Assembly: GCA_032718475.1 (NCBI GenBank)
Contig: JAUCBJ010002641.1
Location: 1 to 64,000 of the forward strand
Length of the DNA: 64,000 bases
Source of the DNA: Nemertoderma westbladi
Lineage: Eukaryota > Xenacoelomorpha > Nemertodermatida > Nemertodermatidae
Reading direction: 5' to 3'
Part shown: positions 55,764 through 64,000 of the stretch, one piece after another
Position numbering within the stretch: position 1 is the first letter of the stretch
Layout of the letters: each line of letters starts with the position of its first letter
Program-made: the position numbers and the translations under genes
Notes under the pieces: generated by a model
Seen by the model: only the letters and a program-made list of their open reading frames with translations
Told to the model about the DNA's origin: nothing
The model's database searches: none

Positions 55764-57758
55764 GATTACGTCAAGGTGGGATCAGGAGTCCAGAGCGATT
55801 TGGAGAGTGACTTCAATGCCATGACTGATCTGGAAGATAGATTGCCGAGACCGTTTGTCGACACCAAGCTATTGTTGCTATGGGCACAGGATATTGGAAT
55901 TTATAGAGAGTATCCCAACTCTGCAAAGACTGGTATGGGCTTCATAGCACATTTGTTGTATAATTGGGACTTTAAGTTAAAGACGCAGAAGAAATATGAG
56001 GAGGCGTATGGTGAATACAACACGCCACCGGGAGCGGAGTTTAAATCCCACTTCAAGCGGCAAGCGTTAGTGTATTGGAACATTTGCGCGCCACCCCGTG
56101 CGTCGCTACAATATTATTTGGTGCTTGAGTCGAACACGGTAACTTGTTTATTAGCGGATATCGTTGCGCGAGTTTTGAAGCATCATCCATTGGTATTCGG
56201 AGGAGATCAATACGTTCGCTCAAAAGGGGGAATCCAATCCGACGTGATGAAGCGTTTCTTAACCCCGTTCTTTAACCAATCGTTAGAGAATACGTCGATG
56301 GTTAGGAGAGGATTAGCGATATTCGAAGGAGTATATCGACAGAACATCAGAGATTTGGGAGACCGACCATCGATGGAATATCCGACGCCAGAGGCCTTGG
56401 AGAAGTGGTTCGGGAATCAAACCCGCGGGTTTGGTACTCCCTTCCACTCGGAGGCTGATAGACCCGTTAAGGAGGGTTGGCCGGAGACGTTAGTAGAGGT
56501 GTTCGGAGTAGATCTTCCGGTGGAGAAGACATATCCGAAACGAACGCGGGAGGAAATATTGGAGATAGAGGACACGGGCGAGGATGTTTACTTTGTTCCG
56601 GATCGACAACCGCTGACCGGAGAGGACGACATCGTATTAGACATTGGGAAAGAAGGAAGTGCGAAACCGATTGGAGACCTCATATACGAGAGGGCCTGGT
56701 TTCCACAAGCGCGTAGGTGCAAGTTGTGCGGCAGCACAAGGCACAATCAAAAATCTTGCGACGCGGTAGTAGAGGCGGCGCATAAGGTCTGCCGTTGGTG
56801 TAATGAGACCGACCATTCGTTTCACAAGTGCACCGTCTTCATTTCTCAATGCGGATACTGTGGGGTAAAGGGACATCGCAGCGCGAGATGTCAGCTGCGA
56901 GACGATTCCTTCCAAAACCACAGCGCTAACCTACTTCGGGAGATGCTAGATAAGTGGGAGGGTGTGGCCGACTACCACATCCAAGCGCAGATGCGTTGGT
57001 TACCATTTAAGGCGGGATACGGGTTTTGGGCAGTAGACCCATCTCACGTTGCGTATGAGCCGTATCTACAGTCTTTGCCACAATATCAGGAGCTCATCTT
57101 GACCACTCAAGACCTTCCACAGAACACTGGAGTAATTGTTGTTCGGGAATACTTTAGACAACTAAATATGGATAACAAGTACACTTGGAACTTCGTTGCT
57201 ATTTGCGATCGAATCACGAAGGGTGTATTTTCGGAAACTAGAAAGGTGGTACGCGCGAGAGGAGATTGGCGGATGGCGGCTATACAATACCGCAACGATT
57301 TCTTGTTGACTCATGTACCAGTGGGGTCATTGACCGCTGAGAGGATACAGGAGCAGAGAATCGCAGCGACCACAGCAACAACCGCTGGAGCTCAAGGCTC
57401 GCGGAGAGAACCAGGAGGAGAGGTCCAAGACAAGCGTCAAGTCAAGGACGACCACTACCATTCGATAATTGAGGCTCAGCGATTGCAGCGCAAGGCGCAG
57501 GGTGCGTCGGAGAAGGCGCGCGTGCAATTGCAGAAGGAAGAATTGGCGGAAGCGACCACAGGAGCACGACAATCAGGACGAGGCCGAGGTAGAAGTACCA
57601 GCCAGGAATCCGTCGGGGCTCAGGGAACATCGTCGCCGGTTCCGGGGAGTGACGCCTCACGGACGCCGTCAACAGAGTCGACAAGAGGAAGACTGGTGTA
57701 TCTGGGAAGAGGGCGAAAGAGGGTAGCGAGCCCAAAGAACCCAGGAGCGGGTCGATAA
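55764..57758 (+). pseudogene. BEL ORF3, C-terminal part with three CCHC zinc knuckles
   Basis: In frame with the previous entry, separated only by one TAA. The middle carries PIGDLIYERAWFP and then three perfect C-x2-C-x4-H-x4-C knuckles: CKLCGSTRHNQKSC, CRWCNETDHSFHKC, CGYCGVKGHRSARC (about 56715-56895). A conserved block follows (RWLPFKAGYGFWAVDP, VIVVREYFRQLNMDNKYTWNF). The end is Gln/Arg/Gly-rich with RGRGRSTSQ and GRGRKR. It is probably a nucleic-acid-binding, Gag-like or chaperone-like protein. A homologue with the same knuckles and blocks is at 62741-63981 on the minus strand, so this is a maintained gene of the lineage and not random ORF. Confidence 0.8.
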
Positions 57759-58251
57759 TGCATTTATAGCACAGGGCGACAGACTCTAGATATATACATC
57801 ATCGTCGCTCTGATGTATATTGTAGCATTTTAGAAATATCCGACTAGACTCATATACACTAGTTGCGCTGTTTTGAATTTATATTATGAGAGAGGCGAAG
57901 GAAGTGATTGGGGAGACAAACCTGCGGGTTTGGCTTTCTCCTTTCGCTTACCCTAGCAAATTTTTATATTTGATCTTGTATGTAGTAATCATTATGTAAG
58001 AACGAATGAGAAACAATATTTTTGTAAATTTAATTTGTATGTAATAATCGTTCAACAGTGAGAGAGATAATATTTTGTAAATTTAATTTGTATGCAATTC
58101 ATTATGCAATATCTATAGCAATATTTTGTAAATAGTAGGATTTATAGTATCAAGTATTTAGATTATTTGAAAGAAATTTATTTTGTTTGTATACATCACC
58201 TATACTCTTCTACAGTTGGAGGGAAACATTGTATGATTTCCCTTGGAGCGG
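57759..58251 (+). other. Region between ORF3 and 3' LTR, with polypurine tract
   Basis: AT-rich, with repeats TTTTGTAAATTTAATTTGTATG (about 58020-58120), a palindrome copy (57916-57933), and ending CCTTGGAGCGG (polypurine tract, 58241-58251) against the LTR. Confidence 0.7.
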
Positions 58252-60345
58252 TGTTACGGTATATGGCGCTGTACACATTATTAGCCATTATACAGTATAA
58301 TATATTGGTTCATTATACAGTATAATATATTAGTCCGTTATACTGTATGCAATATTAGTCCGTTATGCAGTATAATTATTTAGATAAGGCATAATAGCGC
58401 AGTGACATTTAGATAAGGAAATTGAAACGCCCATATATTTTGAATTCATCCATTTTGTATAGTATGTAGCCCTACCTATGTAATTTTGTATTAGGATATA
58501 AGTAGATAGTTCCAGGGTAGCAAGTTCAGTTGGACCCTGGATTTCGGGCTTGCTGTTATTAGTCTTGATGGGCTAGCCATCACGGGTTTGGTTTCTTTAT
58601 AATTGCGCTAAATTAACGTTTGTACATCATGTTATTAGTACCGCTAAATTAAGCATCGGCAAAATTACCTTATATGGTGACGTTTTGAGGGTTTGAGAAG
58701 CAATAGGGCTACAATCCGGCTTTCTTATTGGACTAACTGTTTCCAGGTTGGTCTAATGCTAGCGCGGTTTGGAGAGCCAATGAGAGAGCGATTGCATCAC
58801 CCCACTCGGATCACCTATAAATTGGCTGTTTGCCGGTAGAGCTGTACCTACAACACCAACCCCAATTCCTATCTTACCCCATCTCATTATTCTGTGTTAA
58901 GTTTAGGAGTACAATTTGTGCGTATTTTCTGCATTTCTACCTTTTGGTCAATTTTCTTGGAATGATTCGTTAGTGTTATTATTCTTAACTGTGTTTCTCA
59001 ATCAATCCCAATGATTACTGCTAATTACAACCGGAACTATGATTTCTACCTCTTTCTTTAATGGTTCTATGTAATTCATTTTGACGCAATAATCCTACGG
59101 GATTTCTGAGACTGTCAGACTTGTGATTTGCATGCGCCGCTACGGTAGCTATTCAATAAATGGAGGGCTAAGGTGCCAGTAGGCGGTGGGCGCATCGGGG
59201 GGTTAGCGACGAAGGGAGTGCGGAGGATTCAAAGGCGGGCAACGCTGGCGGGGGGTCAACGTTGTGGTCGGGCAATTCGCACTGTAGGTAGAGACCGCTC
59301 GCTGGTACGGTAATTAGGGGGCTGATGATCCAGGTTTTGTCTCTATTTAGTATTAGGGGGGCAGGAATTGGGTTAGTTAGGAAGCCTAGATGTACCCGGG
59401 AGGGGCCTGCATACCCTACAGTAAATTGCGAATTAGTCAATTGCGAATTATTATGTTGCGAATTATATAATTGCGGATTGTATAATTGCAAGTTGTACTA
59501 TTGTGATCTGTGATTGCTGACGCTGATTGGTGTGTTACTGAAGTGTGCCTATGATTACGAATGCTTAGGTAGGCGCCCCTTTTCTCTTTGATTGATTTCT
59601 ATTTCTTAGTTACAACAAATAATTACTGATTAGGTCAAAGTAATACGGCATTTTAGGCTATTACTAGCGAAACCTGTTGTGTAATAAATTAGAATTACGC
59701 ATTCTGGAACTCTTAGTAATTAGTGCGCTGTTACATATTTGTGACTGTAATTGATTAGTAAAATTAAGAATTAGTACGCAGCATAGCGGAGAGTAGCTAA
59801 GGTAATAATTTAGAGTACAGTAACAAATTCACGCTGAGCGGTTATTTGCATTAGCAGGCAATAAGCTAGATCGCAGTAGTCAGTACGCAAGACACTAGTA
59901 GTTTGCTGGCCTAAAGCCAGCTGCAGGCAAATTTAGACCCAGAGCGGTATTACCCACGAAAGACAGTGTACTGTACCAATTTTTTTTGATTATTTTAAAT
60001 ATTCTCGCATTCACACATTCCGTTAGGGAATCCCCAGTATTCGCGATTAGAAAAGACGTAGGCAATAGCGTGCTTCAATAGTAGTAAAATTAGGCGTAAG
60101 AATGCTCTTAGTGCAAAGCCTCTCGCACTCGTCTTAAGTAAGCTTAGGGAGCCGACTCGGGTTTATTGTTTTGGTTATTCCCGCGTGGCTCATAGATTCG
60201 AACAGTTAGCTCTCTATCGAGCGATCGGTAGAGAAAGGAACAAGCGATTTTGCAGGAGCCATGTAAATTTAGTAAAATATATTAGCGGACGGTAGATTAG
60301 CGCCATCCAACGGTAAGTAGTGGTTTTGTATTTAGCAGCCTTACA
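58252..60345 (+). repeat. 3' LTR of BEL element 3
   Basis: Starts TGTTACGGTATATGGCGCTG and ends GCAGCCTTACA. It is nearly identical to the 5' LTR from about 59160 on, but diverged before that. It contains one half-palindrome (CACGGGTTTGG, about 58581) in a block that replaces 43628-43720 of the 5' LTR. Confidence 0.85.
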
Positions 60346-61627
60346 TTTTAGTAATAGCACGCTTCTGATCCCCTTTACTTAACAGTAGAGCAGTCTTTGT
60401 GTCTTATTGGTTAGGCGAGAACTCATTAGGTTGGCAGAGAAGTATAAGGGTATTTGTCTGTTCAACAGTTCTGCTGTCAGTATAGGGGTCGCGCCAGTTT
60501 AACATACTCCTCTTTGCCATAAACTAAATATCGTATCTCCTAAATTTACAAACTACGAATAGTAAAACTGCCGTAGATCCTATCTGAGAGTAACCTAAAG
60601 TAGGTAATAACTAGTAGAGCTCTAAGGGTATATATGTTTTAGGGCGTGTGTGTGTGTGTTACGAATAAAACAATTTTGGTGTACTCCATTGTACTAGGTT
60701 TTAGTGAATTTTGACCGAAACAATACCGGGTGCTAGCTACAAAAATAAACTAGTCGCGCTCTGTAGGCTTAATAATTACAAATGACATCAAAGCTCTCTC
60801 CTTCCTATCCACATCTTAACCGGGCAATTACGGTGTTAGTAACTACACCCGCACAAATACCAGATTCTGGTTGTAAGATAAGAAATAGTTGTTAATTGCT
60901 ACTGTACATTAGCTGATCTGTGGTGGTTAGCAGCAATACCTATCAGTACAAGGCTCGGTAGGATATTAATAAAACCTCCCTAGGCCAAGCATGTGCCAGT
61001 AGCAGAAATACTCCTTGACTGATCAAATGACGCGGGCTCAGAGGAGGCGGGGAGGGGGGGGGGTACTAATGTATAAGCTACAAAGTGAACCGGTACTGAA
61101 CTATCAGTACTACAAATCACTAAATTATGGAACATATGCTGTCTGTACCTAAAGTGTACTTGCGTACTGACGAACAGCAATAGTTCATACCTGTAGGGAA
61201 TACAGGTTAATCCAGGGATTTTTAGTACGGGTTCTGCCTGAATATGAGCTATTTGATCCTAAATTTTGCGGCGTTCCAGGACGGCGTCACGCTTACTCTG
61301 ATCTATAGGTCTTACAGCGGGCAAGGGCATCAAACAAAGTCTTACCTTCCTCTGAAACGGGCACTGCATGGCAATGTGGTGTATTTCGAAGGGGGCAAAG
61401 GGGGCGTGCGGGCTAATCTAATGTGGGCGCTTAGCGTGTTGTGGACATCTTCTCCCTGCGTTGCTGACGGCCTGACAGTTTAAGCAGCCATCTCCCAAAC
61501 GTTTGGCTGTCCCAATAGTGGACAAGACAAAATATACATGTTCAAAGTTTACAGTATATTTATTTTTTCATTTACAAAGATTTATCAAAATTTAAGTAAA
61601 TGTAAGTAATAATTGTTAGTGATAGAG
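60346..61627 (+). other. Non-coding flank right of element 3
   Basis: No gene supported. It holds a short GT run (60648-60659) and a G10 run (61054-61063). A 79-codon frame at 61244-61483 has no recognisable similarity. Confidence 0.4.
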
Positions 61628-62286
61628 TGATAACCGAAGGCAAACCGGCCCTTATATAGCAAATCTGGGACATAGAATTCACTAGAACCTTCCAGGGCAT
61701 TCCAGGGCCTCACATTGGAGCAATAAGATGTTCTATGCCCTATGATTGGCTCAACTCATCATTCCACATGTTGTACGCACCTCATTGGCTTATCTAATCA
61801 ATCAGATCGAAAATAAATAGCCCAATAATGCAAATTTCCTGACTGGGATTCGAACTCATAACCTACCTGTAATGTAACCAACGCCTTAACCATATGACCA
61901 CTGCGCCAATAGAGTCACCTATGGATTAATGTGTACCAATATGAATAGGCATATTACGTTACTGCAATTAAATCAAAATACGTCAGATTTTAGAAAGTTT
62001 TTACGTTACACTACAAATGCTACTTAACAGTGAAATAATCCATCACCGCTCTATGAAAACAGTAAGTAAGACTGTTTTCACCAATTGAAATACGAACCAT
62101 TGACTAAAATATCTCTTAGGTCTAATAGTGGGGCCTAAAATACAAAATAATCACTGTCTATCTATTGCATACTTAATATTGCAGGTACGGCGTAAATACT
62201 ATCTATCATACATACATAATACAAAATACAACTTTACTAGTCAAATTTAGTGCATAAAATATAAAAGAGGGCTTTCGGTTATCAAA
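61628..62286. repeat. Putative element with TGATAACCGAA terminal inverted repeats
   Basis: TGATAACCGAA (61629-61639) and TTCGGTTATCA (62274-62284) form 11-bp inverted ends around about 650 bp of AT-rich DNA. It could be a MITE or, because the ends are TG and CA, a solo LTR. It contains the tRNA-like sequence at 61838-61912. Confidence 0.4.
61838..61912 (-). repeat. tRNA-like sequence, probable SINE head
   Basis: On the minus strand GGCGCAGTGGTCATATGG resembles an A box region and GAGTTCGAATCCC matches the B box. TGACT and AGTCA at the ends could pair as part of an acceptor stem. The middle does not fold convincingly as a functional tRNA, so a tRNA-derived SINE or decayed tRNA is more likely. 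Confidence 0.5.
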
Positions 62287-62740
62287 ATAAACAAATTAAA
62301 CAAATTAGAACAAATAATTTCAAACGTTTCAATAATCTCTAATATATTATAAATATACATAATAAACTCATCAAATTAAATCAGTCCAAATATAAACAAC
62401 ATAATGCGCTAATAATTTCCAAATAAGTCTTAAAGTGTCCTCCTGACGAGCTTAAAAGTTCGTCCTACTTGTCTGGATATCTTCTCCTGAGCACTGATTG
62501 CTAACGGTAGGCTCGCAAGCCTTCCTTCTCTATCTCGCTCCTCAAAATCCAACATAAAAACATCCAAATATACAAATATCCAAATATCCAAATATACAAT
62601 AATATTCAAATATCCAAATAAAATGGTAGGCTCGCAAGCCTTCCTTCCTTTACCTCGCTCTCCTAATCCTTTGTCGAACGGGCTCGTCCCCGCCCTCTAA
62701 GACGATTGTGTGGTGGTCGAGATCGAACTGGGCTCGGACT
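62287..62740. other. AT-rich DNA and repeats beyond the minus-strand ORF3
   Basis: Contains ATCCAAATATACAA-type short repeats (62561-62620) and two copies of GGTAGGCTCGCAAGCCTTCC (62506 and 62625). The inner GGCTCGCAAGCC is itself nearly palindromic. This is the 3' side of the minus-strand BEL element. Confidence 0.6.
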
Positions 62741-63112
62741 TCAGCGTCGAGCTGTCGGTGGTTCTAAAACGCTAGGAAAGGGAACAACGGGAGTCTCGCA
62801 CGTCCATCGGGCGCTCAATCCTGTAAATCCTCGTCCGATTCCAATCATTCGTTTCGTAGTGTCGGACTGAGTCTTTGCAATGCTAGGAGGGAGTCTAAGG
62901 GGTGGGACCGTTCCGTCCGCTGACACCTGGCTCTCCAACATCGTCTGAAACCTCATAGGTTCCGGCAAAGCGTATCCTGTCCCTCCTCGTGGTTCTCTGG
63001 GAAGGGAAACTGTGTCCCGAGTCATCCGGATTTGCGACTTTGATGTCGTAATTTGATGTCGTTTGTTGGCGAAATTTACTACCTTCTTTATTTCCTGTTT
63101 ATATTCTGGGCT
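62741..63112 (-). pseudogene. Minus-strand BEL ORF3 homologue, C-terminal end
   Basis: In frame with the segment upstream (63116-63337) after one TAG (63113-63115). It reads SPEYKQEIKKVVNFANKR, a Pro/Ser/Arg-rich tail and a final ARR stop. The tail is not alignable with that of element 3 by eye, but its position and composition fit. Confidence 0.55.
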
Positions 63113-64000
63113 CTAAGTATACGAAGCTGCGGATCTTCCTGTGGATGACGTGTCCTTTCGGCTATCGGCTCTGAAGCCAGTCTCACGCAAAACGTCCGCC
63201 TCATCTAAGATACACGAGGTTACGCGTTTGTGATAAGATGCGCTCCAGTATGCCCTAGCTATCGAATACCAGGCTCCTCGATTCCGCTGTTCGACTCGCA
63301 ATTTATCGAACTCTCTGGCGGTAATCTTGTTCACCACAGTCTGAAAATTCCATGTGTTCTTATTGTCGGGGTGTATCTGTGAAAGTAGTCCCTAACAACC
63401 TTGAAGCCGCTATCCAACGGCAATATATCTAGCATCGTATTGACACGTACTGACACGTATCCTTCCTTCGATATGATGAGAGGGTTTACGGCCCAAAATC
63501 CCAAATGTGCTCTCATGGGGAAACGGCGTCGCTGTGTCGACACATGTTCGTCTGCTAGATTCTCCCAATGGTGGAATAGCTTTCGAATGATCTTAACTGA
63601 CATATGCTCATAGGGAACGTCCCTAAGTTGGCACTCGGATGCCCTATGACCTTTAATGTTGCAATATGTGCACTGAGCAACGAAACGCCAACAGGTGTAG
63701 AAAGTGTGCGAACGTTGATCCCCACACCAGTTGCACACTAATTCTGGTAGAGATATGGGTTTCGCTCCACATTTCTTTGCATGATGGCCAGTAGCCCGGC
63801 ATCTGCCACAAATGGTGTTGGCAGGATACCAAACTCGCTCATAGATGAGATCTCCAATGGGGCGAGCGCTACCGTCCACATGATAATTCTCATCATCTGG
63901 GTTAGTCGGTACGTTTGTCTCCGTAGGTTGTACACAAACCATGGCGTCGCTTTTCTCTAATTCGCGTATCTCGGTTCGCATCTTCCTCGGAAGGTTCTCC
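63113..64000 (-). pseudogene. Minus-strand BEL ORF3 homologue with three zinc knuckles
   Basis: Runs off the right edge. It encodes SARPIGDLIYERVWYP, knuckles CGRCRATGHHAKKC, CNWCGDQRSHTFYTC (one extra residue before His) and CTYCNIKGHRASECQLRD, then RRFPMRAHLGFWAVNP and FKVVRDYFHRY. A frameshift near 63350 moves to a frame with NKNTWNF and VVNKITAREFDKLR, matching NKYTWNF and ICDRITKGVF of element 3. It ends at TAG 63113-63115. This independent, diverged copy shows that ORF3 is shared by different BEL elements. Confidence 0.8.

Larger units (their letters stand above)
47640..57933. repeat. Seven dispersed copies of an 18-bp palindrome in element 3
   Basis: Consensus CCAAACCYGYGGGTTTGG at 47640-47657, 50195-50211 (CAGACCCGTGGGTCTGG variant), 52405-52422, 53869-53886, 54823-54840, 56417-56434 and 57916-57933. 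Five lie inside coding sequence in more than one frame (for example KPAGL and QTRGFG). None was seen in element 2. Confidence 0.85.
43318..60345 (+). mobile_element. BEL/Pao retrotransposon, element 3 (decayed, with ORF3)
   Basis: 17 kb: LTR 43318-45385, leader 45386-45825, broken gag-pol 45826-53858, ORF3 54106-57758, GGAGCGG polypurine tract, LTR 58252-60345. Both LTRs begin TGTTACGGTATATGGCGC and share the end TTAGCAGCCTTACA. There are four in-frame stops and several frameshifts. Flanking duplications are not evident, so the ends may have recombined. Confidence 0.85.

Noticed and set aside
54106-57758. ORF3 as an envelope gene
   Set aside because: No signal peptide, transmembrane helix or glycoprotein-like Cys pattern; zinc knuckles point to nucleic acid binding.
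61244-61483. 79-codon plus-strand frame
   Set aside because: No recognisable domain, neighbour or repeated copy.
61838-61912. Functional tRNA gene
   Set aside because: A- and B-box-like motifs are present but no full cloverleaf or anticodon arm is convincing.
62506-62645. CRISPR-like repeats (GGTAGGCTCGCAAGCC twice)
   Set aside because: Only two copies, in eukaryotic repeat DNA, without regular spacers or cas genes.

Overview
The window is invertebrate (metazoan) genomic DNA made almost entirely of nested retrotransposons. I see no host gene, rRNA operon or bacterial-type operon. Eukaryotic origin is shown by BEL/Pao LTR retrotransposons, several LINE clades (CR1/L2-like, RTE-like, a NeSL-like element with an Ulp1 protease), MITE-like inverted-repeat elements, long microsatellites and long poly(C)/poly(G) tracts. 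The species cannot be named from the sequence.

Layout. Positions 1-5452 hold the end of a BEL/Pao pol gene (element 1). Its integrase is split by a 4.0 kb CR1/L2-like LINE (about 753-4770). A minisatellite (5570-6090) follows. Inside it sits a young BEL/Pao element (element 2, 6095-23117), flanked by the direct repeat GGTAT. It has 1.2 kb LTRs that look almost identical, a 2.2 kb leader, an uninterrupted 2680-codon gag-pol, and a 3 kb post-pol region that appears to carry a small spliced accessory gene. Its 3' end is an unusual LTR-leader-partial LTR tandem. Element 1 resumes at 23118 with a broken accessory ORF and a putative 3' LTR (about 24664-25190).

Positions 25192-34760 are a second CR1/L2-like LINE, cut into pieces by three insertions: a composite block holding a minus-strand LINE and a (GTGC)n array (25527-29219), a fold-back element with a 70-bp palindrome (29718-31875), and an 852-bp TTAA-flanked MITE (32167-33018). 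Positions 35100-41437 on the minus strand are a NeSL-like element: an Ulp1/C48 cysteine protease, a proline-rich linker with a zinc finger, and a reverse transcriptase with an FLDDG box. It is interrupted by an RTE-like LINE with a perfect 28-bp target-site duplication and a (TAG)n tail.

Positions 43318-60345 are a third BEL/Pao element (element 3) with 2.1 kb LTRs. Its gag-pol is broken by stops and frameshifts. Between pol and the 3' LTR it has a large extra ORF (ORF3, about 1,200 codons) with three CCHC zinc knuckles. A homologous ORF3 lies on the minus strand at the right edge (62741-64000). ORF3 is not env-like and is the strongest candidate for an undescribed component: a conserved third gene in a lineage of BEL/Pao elements. 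In elements that make them, gag packages RNA, protease/RT/RNase H/integrase copy and insert the element, and ORF3 is inferred to be a second nucleic-acid-binding protein.
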